Program-made: the position numbers and the translations under genes
Part shown: in pieces, positions 1-5,432 of the stretch
How positions within the stretch are numbered: position 1 is the first letter of the stretch
Layout: each line of letters begins with the position of its first letter
The notes under the pieces: generated by a model
Told to the model about the DNA's origin: nothing
Databases searched by the model: none
What the model saw: only the letters and a program-made list of their open reading frames with translations
Source: Chloroflexota bacterium
GTDB taxonomy: Bacteria; Chloroflexota; Dehalococcoidia; Lucifugimonadales; Lucifugimonadaceae
Length of the DNA stretch: 5,432 bases
Reading direction: 5' to 3'
NCBI GenBank assembly: GCA_029262715.1
Contig: JAJCYX010000001.1
Span: 1-5,432, forward strand

Positions 1-694
1 CCGGCCGGATCTCCTTCGCCTCTGTGTCGCCAATGAGGCCGTTGTCGCTTGCGTGAGGGTTCAGCGCAGCAACGGCGATGCGGGGAGAATCGAAACCCCA
101 TGAGGAGAACGCTTCATGGGTGATGCGTGTCGCGGTGAGAATGTTTTCGGTCGTGACGAACTTGCACGCCTCGATGAGCGGCTTGTGCGTCGAAAGGTGC
201 ATGCAGCGCAGCTTGCCGCTCACCAGCATGGTGTAGACGGTCTGCGTATTCGTGAGTCGCTTGAAGACCTCCTGGTGGCCAAGGTCCTTGTTCCCTGAAA
301 TCTGCCACGCTTCCTGGTTTATAGGCGCTGTGACCATCGCCGCCAATTCACCGCTGAGGCACATCTGAGCAGCAGTGTCGACCCATCTGTGGGAGGCGGC
401 TCCGGATTCGGCTGAGAGTTTACCGACCGGGAAATCGGTGTCTTCGTAGCCGCCGGTTGGCAACACTTCGATAACACCTGGCTTGCCTTCGATGGCGGAC
501 AGGTCCTCTACAGCGACGACGCTATCTCTCGCACCGACAACCTCTAGCGCACGTTGCATGCCTTTCACTGTGCCAAGCACGAGTGGCCGCATACCGTCGT
601 AGAGTGACCTTTCCTGCAGGGCCGCAGCAACCACTTCGGGGCCGATGCCTGAGGGGTCGCCCATCGTTATTCCAATCAGTGGCCTGTCTGTCAA
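1..694 (-). CDS. pdxA: PdxA-family 4-phospho-hydroxyacid dehydrogenase, 5' part (C-terminus outside window)
   Basis: Translating the minus strand gives 231 residues that clearly belong to the PdxA family. PdxA is a cytoplasmic, metal- and NAD-dependent enzyme that oxidises 4-phosphohydroxy-L-threonine in the DXP-dependent pyridoxal phosphate pathway. Visible landmarks are GDPSGIGPE at residues 12-20, a GKLSAESG segment at 91-98, VTAPIN at 121-126, GHQE at 139-142, STHK at 168-171 and LNPHASDNGL at 211-220. By alignment from memory to E. coli PdxA, H170 and H214 match metal ligands H166 and H211, and H140 matches substrate-binding H136. The third ligand (H266) and about 100 C-terminal residues lie beyond the left edge. 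The start is TTG at 694, because it sits just before the GDP motif and has GGAG six bases upstream. In-frame ATGs at 763 and 781 would add an unconserved His-rich leader. The GKLSAE segment also recalls the PdxA2/DenD branch (4-phospho-D-threonate/erythronate dehydrogenases), so the exact substrate is open. The gene is divergent from the lipoprotein gene at 910. Confidence 0.9.
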   Translation of the reverse strand, partial: MTDRPLIGITMGDPSGIGPEVVAAALQERSLYDGMRPLVLGTVKGMQRALEVVGARDSVVAVEDLSAIEGKPGVIEVLPTGGYEDTDFPVGKLSAESGAASHRWVDTAAQMCLSGELAAMVTAPINQEAWQISGNKDLGHQEVFKRLTNTQTVYTMLVSGKLRCMHLSTHKPLIEACKFVTTENILTATRITHEAFSSWGFDSPRIAVAALNPHASDNGLIGDTEAKEIRP

Positions 695-700
695 AGTGCT

Positions 701-704
701 CTCC
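701..704 (-). promoter_or_regulatory. Ribosome binding site for the TTG start of the pdxA-family gene
   Basis: On the minus strand the sequence reads GGAGAGCACT followed by TTG. GGAG lies six bases before the TTG at 694, which is ideal spacing. The upstream in-frame ATG codons at 763 and 781 have no comparable purine stretch. This site therefore decides the start in favour of TTG. Confidence 0.6.
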
Positions 705-847
705 AAGTCGAACTGTTTTGTGTGCAGTGTGTGATGCCGAACCGTACCTTCGGGATGGTGCATCGTCGGTGTGTGCGGCATCAAGTATCGCGCCTGAGTC
801 CTTCGAGACTCATGAGACCGCTTTGCCTGCGGAACAAACTGATGCCT

Positions 848-866
848 GAAAACGTTGTATATAGGA
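848..866. promoter_or_regulatory. AT-rich island in divergent intergenic region, candidate promoter zone
   Basis: The 215 bases between the two divergent starts (695-909) contain one conspicuous AT-rich stretch. Within it, TATATA at 858-863 is self-complementary and could serve as a -10 element for either strand. On the plus strand no good -35 hexamer sits 16-18 bases upstream. On the minus strand TTGTGG lies upstream, but with a 19-base spacer. The location suits promoters for both the PdxA-family gene and the lipoprotein gene, but the element match is weak. I see nothing else in this intergenic region. Confidence 0.25.
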
Positions 867-909
867 CACAACGCATCTTGCGCCACAAGCGCTGACCGGG
901 GACTAAACA

Positions 910-2628
910 ATGGGACAAGCAGTTCAATTTCGTTCACTACCGCTAATGGCGATCCTTTTGGGTGTCGTGGCGATAGTCGCCATTGCATGCGGGTCTAGCA
1001 GTTCGGGGTCGGAGCCGACAACTGTGCCTCCGACGCAGACACCCGATGTCTCCGCGTTGCAGCAACAGCTCGACTTAGCTCGAAGCGTGTGGGAGCAGAA
1101 CCGTCCGGTCTCTTATGAGCTTGTCCTATCACCGAACTGTTTCTTCTGCGCGTTCAACGACACTGACGTGAAGATTATCGTGACAGATAACGAGGTGGTT
1201 CGTGCGTTCGACATAAATACCGGTGAGCCGTTTCTGATTGACCGCGGCAGAATCACGATGACTGTTGATGAGATGTTCGACTGGATTCAGACCGCACTGG
1301 ACAATCCTGAGACCAAGCGCGTTATCGAGCTTGAGTACGACAGCGAACTGAGATTTCCGACCACCGTAAGCATCGACGAACGAGTTGGGGCTACCGACAC
1401 AACTCTGTTTATGGCTATCACGGAATTCCGTGAATTCACCGAGTCGGACCAGCCACAGATCATCGCCGATCTTGAGGCCGCCAGAACCCGCTGGGCAGCG
1501 AACATGCCGGGGTCATATTCGTTCGACATCACCTGGTCATGCTTCTGCTCTTACGAAGGCAATATCACGCGAGTCGGTGTTGAGGGAGATCGAGTTGTCT
1601 CGGCTGTTGACCCGGCTACCGGCGCAGCGCGAGGCCAGGAAAACGGCGGCCCTTCGGTGTCATTCGGTGACCTTTTCTCGCAACTTTCGGACGCTCTCGA
1701 TGAATCAGCAGCCAGGGTGCTTGATGTTGAGTTCGAAGCTGATATTGGCTACCCGATGAGCGCTTCGATCGATCAGCAGGTTGGTGCCGGGGATGCGACC
1801 ATCTCGTACCGCATCACTAATTTCAAGCCCGGGACTCAGATCACCGACCTCGAACGCCTGCGTTCAGAACTGGACTCGGCAATGTTTCGCTGGTTCGACT
1901 CCGGATCACAGAGCTATGAGTTCGTGTTTCGCTGGGAATGCTTCTGCCTTCCCGAGGTAGTCACGCCTGTGCGCGTCAGGGTTGAAGGTGGACGCATCGT
2001 CTCAACAGTGAACACGGTGACGGGCGAGCCAATTATGGCGCCGGATGGTCTTGAGTACCGGACCGTTAGCGACCTGTTCGGCTGGATTTCGGAGCGGATT
2101 GCCCGTAATCCGGAGTTCGTTGCGTTGGAATTTGACACCACTTCCGGCTACCCGATCAGTGCTCGTTTCAATCCGATCATTCGGCTTTTCGATGACGAGC
2201 AGGCGTTCTTTATTGAGGATCTGGAGCCGCTGGATATACACGAAGAGCTGCAAACGAGGTTGGATGATGCACGCGCACTGTGGGCTTCGGCGGCACCTGC
2301 GAATTACTCGTACCGCTTCAACTGGCAGTGCTTCTGTATCCAGGATTTCACGGCGCTGGTTACGGTGGCGGTAGAGGACGGCCGGGTTACGAGCGTGATT
2401 CGCGTTGAGGATGGCGAGCCGGTGAGCGACCAGTTCAGGGATGATTTCGTTACGGTGGACGAGCTGTTCGACCGAATTCAGGATGCGATAGACCGGTCCG
2501 CTGCTTCGATAAGGGCCGAATTCGACCCGGACACCGGGTTGCCGACCGAGGTGTTCATCGATTCGGATGTGAGGATTGCGGATGAAGAGATCGGCTGGAA
2601 CGCGAGTGCGGTGACGGAGCTGGAGTAG
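910..2628 (+). CDS. Lipoprotein with four tandem DUF6174-like domains
   Basis: This 572-residue protein is predicted to be exported and lipid-anchored. Residues 1-26 form a signal peptide with a hydrophobic run from about 10 to 26, and Cys27 follows AIA as the lipobox cysteine. A Ser/Thr/Pro-rich linker covers about 28-47. The rest is four copies of a ~130-residue unit, near 48-172, 185-304, 313-438 and 444-570. Each unit has, in order, a Trp in an LxxARxxW-like helix (W61, W195, W328, W458), an aromatic S/Y strand, a Cys pair (C77/C80, C211/C213, C344/C346, C474/C476), a VxxGRVxS strand, a TVDELFDxIQ-like helix and a GYP- or GLP-like turn. From memory this order matches DUF6174, a domain of unknown function found in secreted bacterial proteins, usually as a single copy. 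The ATG at 910 follows GGGGA at 898-902 and directly precedes the signal peptide. No catalytic residues are recognised. Function is unknown; a binding or surface role is a guess. Confidence 0.88.
   Translation: MGQAVQFRSLPLMAILLGVVAIVAIACGSSSSGSEPTTVPPTQTPDVSALQQQLDLARSVWEQNRPVSYELVLSPNCFFCAFNDTDVKIIVTDNEVVRAFDINTGEPFLIDRGRITMTVDEMFDWIQTALDNPETKRVIELEYDSELRFPTTVSIDERVGATDTTLFMAITEFREFTESDQPQIIADLEAARTRWAANMPGSYSFDITWSCFCSYEGNITRVGVEGDRVVSAVDPATGAARGQENGGPSVSFGDLFSQLSDALDESAARVLDVEFEADIGYPMSASIDQQVGAGDATISYRITNFKPGTQITDLERLRSELDSAMFRWFDSGSQSYEFVFRWECFCLPEVVTPVRVRVEGGRIVSTVNTVTGEPIMAPDGLEYRTVSDLFGWISERIARNPEFVALEFDTTSGYPISARFNPIIRLFDDEQAFFIEDLEPLDIHEELQTRLDDARALWASAAPANYSYRFNWQCFCIQDFTALVTVAVEDGRVTSVIRVEDGEPVSDQFRDDFVTVDELFDRIQDAIDRSAASIRAEFDPDTGLPTEVFIDSDVRIADEEIGWNASAVTELE
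1051..1425 (+). repeat. Domain copy 1 of the DUF6174-like lipoprotein
   Basis: Residues about 48-172. This copy carries W61, the Cys pair C77-x-x-C80 (NCFFC), a DNEVVRAF strand, TVDEMFDWIQ at 118-127, and RFP at 148-150 where other copies have GYP or GLP. It is the only copy with two residues between the cysteines. Its end (IDERVGATD, 155-163) closely matches copy 2. Confidence 0.75.
1462..1821 (+). repeat. Domain copy 2 of the DUF6174-like lipoprotein
   Basis: Residues about 185-304. It has W195, C211-F-C213, the strand VEGDRVVSAV at 224-233, a helix near FGDLFSQLSDAL (252-263), and GYP at 280-282. IDQQVGAGD at 287-295 parallels IDERVGATD in copy 1. The Trp-to-Trp spacing from copy 1 is 134 residues. 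Confidence 0.78.
1846..2223 (+). repeat. Domain copy 3 of the DUF6174-like lipoprotein
   Basis: Residues about 313-438. It has W328, C344-F-C346, VEGGRIVSTV at 358-367, TGEP at 371-374, TVSDLFGWISERI at 385-397 and GYP at 413-415. The segment after GYP (RFNPIIRLFDDEQAFF) differs from copies 1 and 2. The Trp-to-Trp spacing from copy 2 is 133 residues. Confidence 0.78.
2239..2619 (+). repeat. Domain copy 4 of the DUF6174-like lipoprotein
   Basis: Residues about 444-570. It has W458, C474-F-C476, VEDGRVTSVI at 488-497, DGEP at 501-504, TVDELFDRIQDAID at 515-528, GLP at 543-545 and IDSDVRIADEE at 550-560. By eye it is the copy closest to the stand-alone DUF6174 pattern I remember. It ends two residues before the stop codon, so the protein has no extra C-terminal domain. 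Confidence 0.8.
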
Positions 2629-2741
2629 TTCGCGGTAGGACCGGGTTAGTGTGTGTTTGCGCATAGCGTGTTCGGCAACATCCGGCTGGCAAGTTTCACC
2701 TGCATGCGGTGATCACGTTGACCAGAACATGTTGTTCAGAC

Positions 2742-2747
2742 GGTGGA
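2742..2747 (+). promoter_or_regulatory. Ribosome binding site for the second lipoprotein
   Basis: GGTGGA lies six bases before the ATG at 2754. This supports that ATG over the in-frame GTG at 2709 and TTG at 2718. Starting at either of those would add up to 15 residues, including two cysteines, in front of the signal peptide. Confidence 0.45.
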
Positions 2748-2753
2748 CACGGC

Positions 2754-4145
2754 ATGCATCTCTCAATCTCAAAACTCGCGCTGGCGGCAATGGTGAGCCT
2801 CTTCCTCATCACAGTTGGCTGTGGTGTCGATGCGTCTGGCACGGCGAGCTCCCCGTTTGCCGCCGAGAACGATCCGGGCGATGTGCAAAGTTCGTCAGAT
2901 TCCAGCACCCTGGAGCCGATCGCAACTCAAACGTCGCAGAGCGTCCGAGACGTTCAGCCGACGTCGCCAAATGCACCCTCTATTGCGCCTTCACCCACAC
3001 CAAATCGGCCCCGCGTCACTCCAATCTCTCCAGTTGCAACCGTTGCCAGACCTCCGGTAGCAACCGCGTCTACCTCGTCCGCTGCGGCATGCGGCGATGG
3101 ACCTGTGCTCACCCACTCACCGATGGATGAAGGTACTTTTCGACACATCGTGCCGCTCGGTAACCTCGCTCCACCGGGACACACCTTCCCGACCGGGCAC
3201 ATGTACTTTTCACTTCCGTTTGAAGAGACCGGAACCAGCGATGGGCCGTTCGGTGACGGCATGGTGTTCCCTGCCCAGAACGTCTACGCAGCGGCCGATG
3301 CCCGCGTCGCGTCGCTGGCACTCGCCGATGTTGTTTCCACTCTTGCCGGAGAGCCTGAGAGCTACCAGGAGTTCGATCTGCGGCTGGAGGTTTGTGACGG
3401 CCTATGGATCAGGTACGGCCATATCGGTCCGCTCTCAGACCGGCTTCAGGCGCTTGTGGTTCAGACTGAACCGAACTGGTGTAACAGCTACTCTACGGGT
3501 TCCTTTACGGTTGAGCGGTGCGAATACTCTCCTGGCTGGGCCGTTGAGGCGGGCGAGTTGATCGCCTTCACATCAGGCAGAGCAGCGGCATTCGATTTCG
3601 GAGCGAGTCACCCTGACAACTCAAACGGCTGGTCACGCGTTCCAGAGTGTCCGCTCGATCTCTACGATGAACCGCAACGTACTGACTTCGAGGAGATGCT
3701 TGGCACCAGTCAACTCCGGCGCACCGCTGCGCCGCTGTGTGGCACGGTTGACCAGGACGTTCCGGGCACGGCGCAGGGACGCTGGTTCCAGACACTCGAA
3801 GGCAATCCCACTGAAGACCAGAATATTGCCCTTGTTCACGACAACATCGACCCTTCGATTTCGGTCTTCTCCGTCGGCAACTCTCTTCCAGGTGCGCAGT
3901 CGAATACGTACCGGTTTGTGCCCGTAGCAACAGGAGATACGAACCGGGACTTCGCAGAGGTCGAACCCGATTCTGGCGTCTTCTGTTACGAAGGTCTGAC
4001 CGACCGCTGGGGCAATGGCTTCGACCTGACGTTGCTTATTGAGATGCCGGACGAGACGACGCTCCGGATAGAAGCTATTCAACAGAGTGCCTGCGGATCT
4101 GGGCCGTGGAACCTGTCGGCAGCAGCAGCCACGTATCTGCGCTAG
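2754..4145 (+). CDS. Lipoprotein with degenerate M23/LytM-like domain
   Basis: Starting at ATG 2754 this is a 463-residue lipoprotein. Residues 1-22 form a signal peptide (Lys7, then a hydrophobic run) and Cys23 follows TVG as the lipidation site. Residues 24 to about 108 are a Ser/Thr/Pro/Ala-rich, probably disordered spacer. Residues about 113-285 resemble the M23/LytM beta-barrel: GHTFPTGHMYF at 142-152, VYAAADARVASL at 177-188, DGLWIRYGHIG at 215-225, VEAGELIAFTSG at 264-275 and AFDFGAS at 279-285. The usual HxH zinc motif of M23 peptidases is replaced by FDFG, so a classical zinc peptidase site is incomplete. Cutting activity is therefore doubtful, and a binding or regulatory role is more likely. 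Residues about 290-463 are an unrecognised C-terminal region with several beta-like segments. The exported part has eight Cys besides the lipobox Cys (113, 214, 243, 256, 299, 329, 411, 447), an even number compatible with disulfides. It lies 125 bases after the other lipoprotein gene on the same strand. The fold assignment is by motif and only moderately certain. Confidence 0.8.
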   Translation: MHLSISKLALAAMVSLFLITVGCGVDASGTASSPFAAENDPGDVQSSSDSSTLEPIATQTSQSVRDVQPTSPNAPSIAPSPTPNRPRVTPISPVATVARPPVATASTSSAAACGDGPVLTHSPMDEGTFRHIVPLGNLAPPGHTFPTGHMYFSLPFEETGTSDGPFGDGMVFPAQNVYAAADARVASLALADVVSTLAGEPESYQEFDLRLEVCDGLWIRYGHIGPLSDRLQALVVQTEPNWCNSYSTGSFTVERCEYSPGWAVEAGELIAFTSGRAAAFDFGASHPDNSNGWSRVPECPLDLYDEPQRTDFEEMLGTSQLRRTAAPLCGTVDQDVPGTAQGRWFQTLEGNPTEDQNIALVHDNIDPSISVFSVGNSLPGAQSNTYRFVPVATGDTNRDFAEVEPDSGVFCYEGLTDRWGNGFDLTLLIEMPDETTLRIEAIQQSACGSGPWNLSAAAATYLR

Positions 4146-4178
4146 GACTCGCTTCTGCGTCACCGAAGACCGGCTTGT

Positions 4179-4197
4179 GTTCTATCGGCGGTAGAAT
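4179..4197 (+). promoter_or_regulatory. Hairpin overlapping a -10-like hexamer upstream of dinB
   Basis: TTCTATC at 4180-4186 pairs with GGTAGAA at 4190-4196 around a GGC loop, giving seven pairs with one G-U. An outer G-U pair is possible at 4179/4197. The right arm contains TAGAAT (4192-4197), five of six matches to TATAAT, placed so that transcription would start about 20-25 bases before the dinB ATG. No convincing -35 hexamer lies at normal spacing, and no T-run follows, so it is not a terminator. It could be a promoter with an operator, or chance. Confidence 0.25.
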
Positions 4198-4227
4198 CGG
4201 CTCGCCAGTACAACGCTGACACGGACT

Positions 4228-5385
4228 ATGAGCCAGCAGAGAACAGTTTTCCACGCGGACCTCGACGCCTTCTACGTCGCGGTTGAACGCGTGCTTGATC
4301 CATCGTTGATCGGTAAGCCAGTGATTGTCGGCGGTCTCGGCAATCGCGGCGTTGTCGCCACTGCTTCCTACGAAGCGCGCAAGTTCGGTGTCCACTCGGC
4401 GCAACCAATGGCGATCGCGCGCCGCCGCTGTCCTCAGGCGGTCTACCTGAGCGGTCATCGCGAAAAGTACAGCGAATTCAGCAAGCGATTTTTCGAGATA
4501 CTCGAACAGTTCACACCTACCGTCGCGGGCGTTTCGATCGACGAGGCGTACCTGGACATGACAGGTTCTGAGCGGTTGTTCGGGCCGCCAAAAGTGGCCG
4601 CAGAGGAGATTCGCAAACGTACGCGTGAGCAGGTTGGAATAGCGGTCTCGATCGGCATTGGACCGAGCCGGCTGGTTGCGAAGATGGCTTCCGAAGATGC
4701 CAAGCCAGACGGCGTCTTCGAGGTGCAGCCGGACGAGGTTGAGACGTTCATGTTTTCGAAACCCGTGCGAGCGCTGCCCGGTATCGGGCCGAAATCAGCT
4801 GAGGCGCTGGCGACCCTGAAAATCGAAACACTGGGCCAGCTTGCGGAGCATCCGGTGGGGCCGATTCGCCGGGCACTGGGGCCAAACATCGCAGCATGGC
4901 TGCAGTTGCGAGCGCGAGGGGTCGACAACTCGGCTGTGAAGGTGCGTGCGAAGTCTAAGTCGATAAGCGCGGAGACGACCTTTTCAGAGGATGTTGATTC
5001 AGTGGACGAGATGGCAGCTGCACTGCAAAGGCTGTCAGAGAGGGTTGGCCGCAGATTACGGGGCACCGGGATGCACGCTCGAAATGTTGGGTTGAAACTG
5101 CGCTATCCCGATTTCACAACAGTGACCCGGCAGACGACTCTGCTTCAAGCAGCGGACGGCGATGATGTGATTAGTGATTCAGTAAAGATGCTGCTGCGCA
5201 AGACAATCGGCGAGCGAGCCGGTTCTGTGCGGCTTCTGGGTGTGTCGGTCTCCGGCCTCGGCGAACCGGCGGCTCAACTCTCCCTACTTGATGATAGTCC
5301 GCAGAAGGACAGCGCGATCAGCGGCGCGGTCGACCGGGCAAAAGAGCGGTTTGGTGAGGACGCGATTAAGCGCGGTGGCGGCTAG
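4228..5385 (+). CDS. dinB: DNA polymerase IV (Y-family translesion polymerase)
   Basis: This complete 385-residue protein is an error-prone DNA polymerase that copies past damaged template bases in the cytoplasm; the length is normal or slightly long for DinB. The palm carries catalytic D11 in HADLDAFY (9-16) and D105-E106 in SIDEAYLDMTG (103-113), matching E. coli D8 and D103/E104. Y16 falls where E. coli has the steric-gate F13 and Dpo4 has Y12. The fingers include RGVVATASYEARKFGV (40-55). SIGIGPSRLVAKMASE is at 141-156, and the thumb helix-hairpin-helix is LPGIGPKSAEAL at 183-194. The little-finger domain follows from about 240 to 343. QLSLL at 350-354 matches the beta-clamp binding motif, followed by a 31-residue charged tail. 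ATG 4228 is the only common start codon after the in-frame stop TAG at 4192-4194. The Shine-Dalgarno match is poor (GGA only two bases upstream), suggesting weak translation or a short leader. No LexA-type box was recognised. Confidence 0.97.
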   Translation: MSQQRTVFHADLDAFYVAVERVLDPSLIGKPVIVGGLGNRGVVATASYEARKFGVHSAQPMAIARRRCPQAVYLSGHREKYSEFSKRFFEILEQFTPTVAGVSIDEAYLDMTGSERLFGPPKVAAEEIRKRTREQVGIAVSIGIGPSRLVAKMASEDAKPDGVFEVQPDEVETFMFSKPVRALPGIGPKSAEALATLKIETLGQLAEHPVGPIRRALGPNIAAWLQLRARGVDNSAVKVRAKSKSISAETTFSEDVDSVDEMAAALQRLSERVGRRLRGTGMHARNVGLKLRYPDFTTVTRQTTLLQAADGDDVISDSVKMLLRKTIGERAGSVRLLGVSVSGLGEPAAQLSLLDDSPQKDSAISGAVDRAKERFGEDAIKRGGG

Positions 5386-5390
5386 GCCGT

Positions 5391-5408
5391 GGCAGCAAGC
5401 TGCCTTTT
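5391..5408 (+). terminator. Rho-independent terminator after dinB
   Basis: GGCAGC at 5391-5396 pairs perfectly with GCTGCC at 5399-5404. The innermost G-C pair probably opens, giving a CAAG loop on a five-pair stem. TTTT follows at once at 5405-5408. It starts five bases after the dinB stop codon and is well placed to end the plus-strand transcript. The T-run is short, so efficiency may be moderate. The rest of the window, to 5432, shows nothing further. Confidence 0.7.
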
Positions 5409-5432
5409 CCGGTGTGTCACAGGTTGCTGATT

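Noticed and set aside
583..849. 88-residue plus-strand open frame upstream of the first lipoprotein
   Set aside because: It overlaps the start of the clearly conserved PdxA-family gene on the other strand and has no motif or ribosome binding site.
1051..2619. Recent DNA-level tandem duplication of the lipoprotein repeats
   Set aside because: The copies share protein motifs and short matches such as TGCTTCTG around the Cys pair, but long DNA identity is not visible, so the duplications look old.
2002..2664. 220-residue open frame on the minus strand opposite the first lipoprotein
   Set aside because: It is Arg/His-rich with no recognisable motif and lies wholly over a gene with a signal peptide and four conserved repeats. 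It is an antisense shadow.
2725..2737. GAACATGTTGTTC, resembling a GAAC-N4-GTTC SOS box
   Set aside because: The spacing is five bases, not four, and it lies before a lipoprotein gene, not dinB. Most likely chance.
2629..2753. Possible terminator or promoter between the two lipoprotein genes
   Set aside because: Only a three-pair CGG/CCG stem near 2673-2686 without a T-run, and TTGACC at 2718-2723 without a -10 at proper spacing. Nothing supportable.
3633..4163. 176-residue minus-strand open frame opposite the second lipoprotein
   Set aside because: It is Arg-rich, without domain features, and antisense to a gene with a clear signal peptide and fold motifs.
4455..5066. 203-residue minus-strand open frame opposite dinB
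   Set aside because: It is antisense to the highly conserved catalytic region of DinB and is Ser/Ala-rich, as expected from reverse reading of its codons.

Overview
The window looks like chromosomal DNA from an environmental bacterium, moderately GC-rich by eye. The best guess is a member of Chloroflexota (SAR202/Dehalococcoidia-like). This rests on two exported lipoproteins with Ser/Thr/Pro-rich linkers after the lipobox, tandem DUF6174-type domains, and a degenerate M23-like domain with an HTFPT-type motif. It is inferred from protein style only; there is no rRNA or other phylogenetic marker here. I see no mobile element, CRISPR array, tRNA or phage gene.

Layout. Positions 1-694 (minus strand) hold the N-terminal two thirds of a PdxA-family dehydrogenase. 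It starts at a TTG with a good ribosome binding site and runs off the left edge. Positions 695-909 are a divergent intergenic region with an AT-rich island near 848-866. Positions 910-2628 (plus) encode a 572-residue lipoprotein made of four tandem copies of a ~130-residue domain. Each copy has one Trp and a closely spaced Cys pair. Positions 2629-2753 are a short spacer. Positions 2754-4145 (plus) encode a second lipoprotein: a long disordered linker, a domain resembling the M23/LytM fold with an incomplete metal site, and a Cys-containing C-terminal region. Positions 4146-4227 are a spacer with a small hairpin overlapping a -10-like hexamer. Positions 4228-5385 (plus) encode a complete DNA polymerase IV (DinB), followed by a clear intrinsic terminator at 5391-5408.

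How the genes relate. The two lipoproteins lie in tandem and probably act outside the cytoplasmic membrane. Whether they work together is unknown. PdxA-family metabolism and DinB translesion synthesis have no evident link to them or to each other. The three plus-strand genes could be read through from the divergent region to the terminator after dinB, because no strong terminator is visible between them, but gaps of 82-125 bases leave room for separate promoters. The least described parts are the four-domain DUF6174-like lipoprotein and the M23-like lipoprotein.
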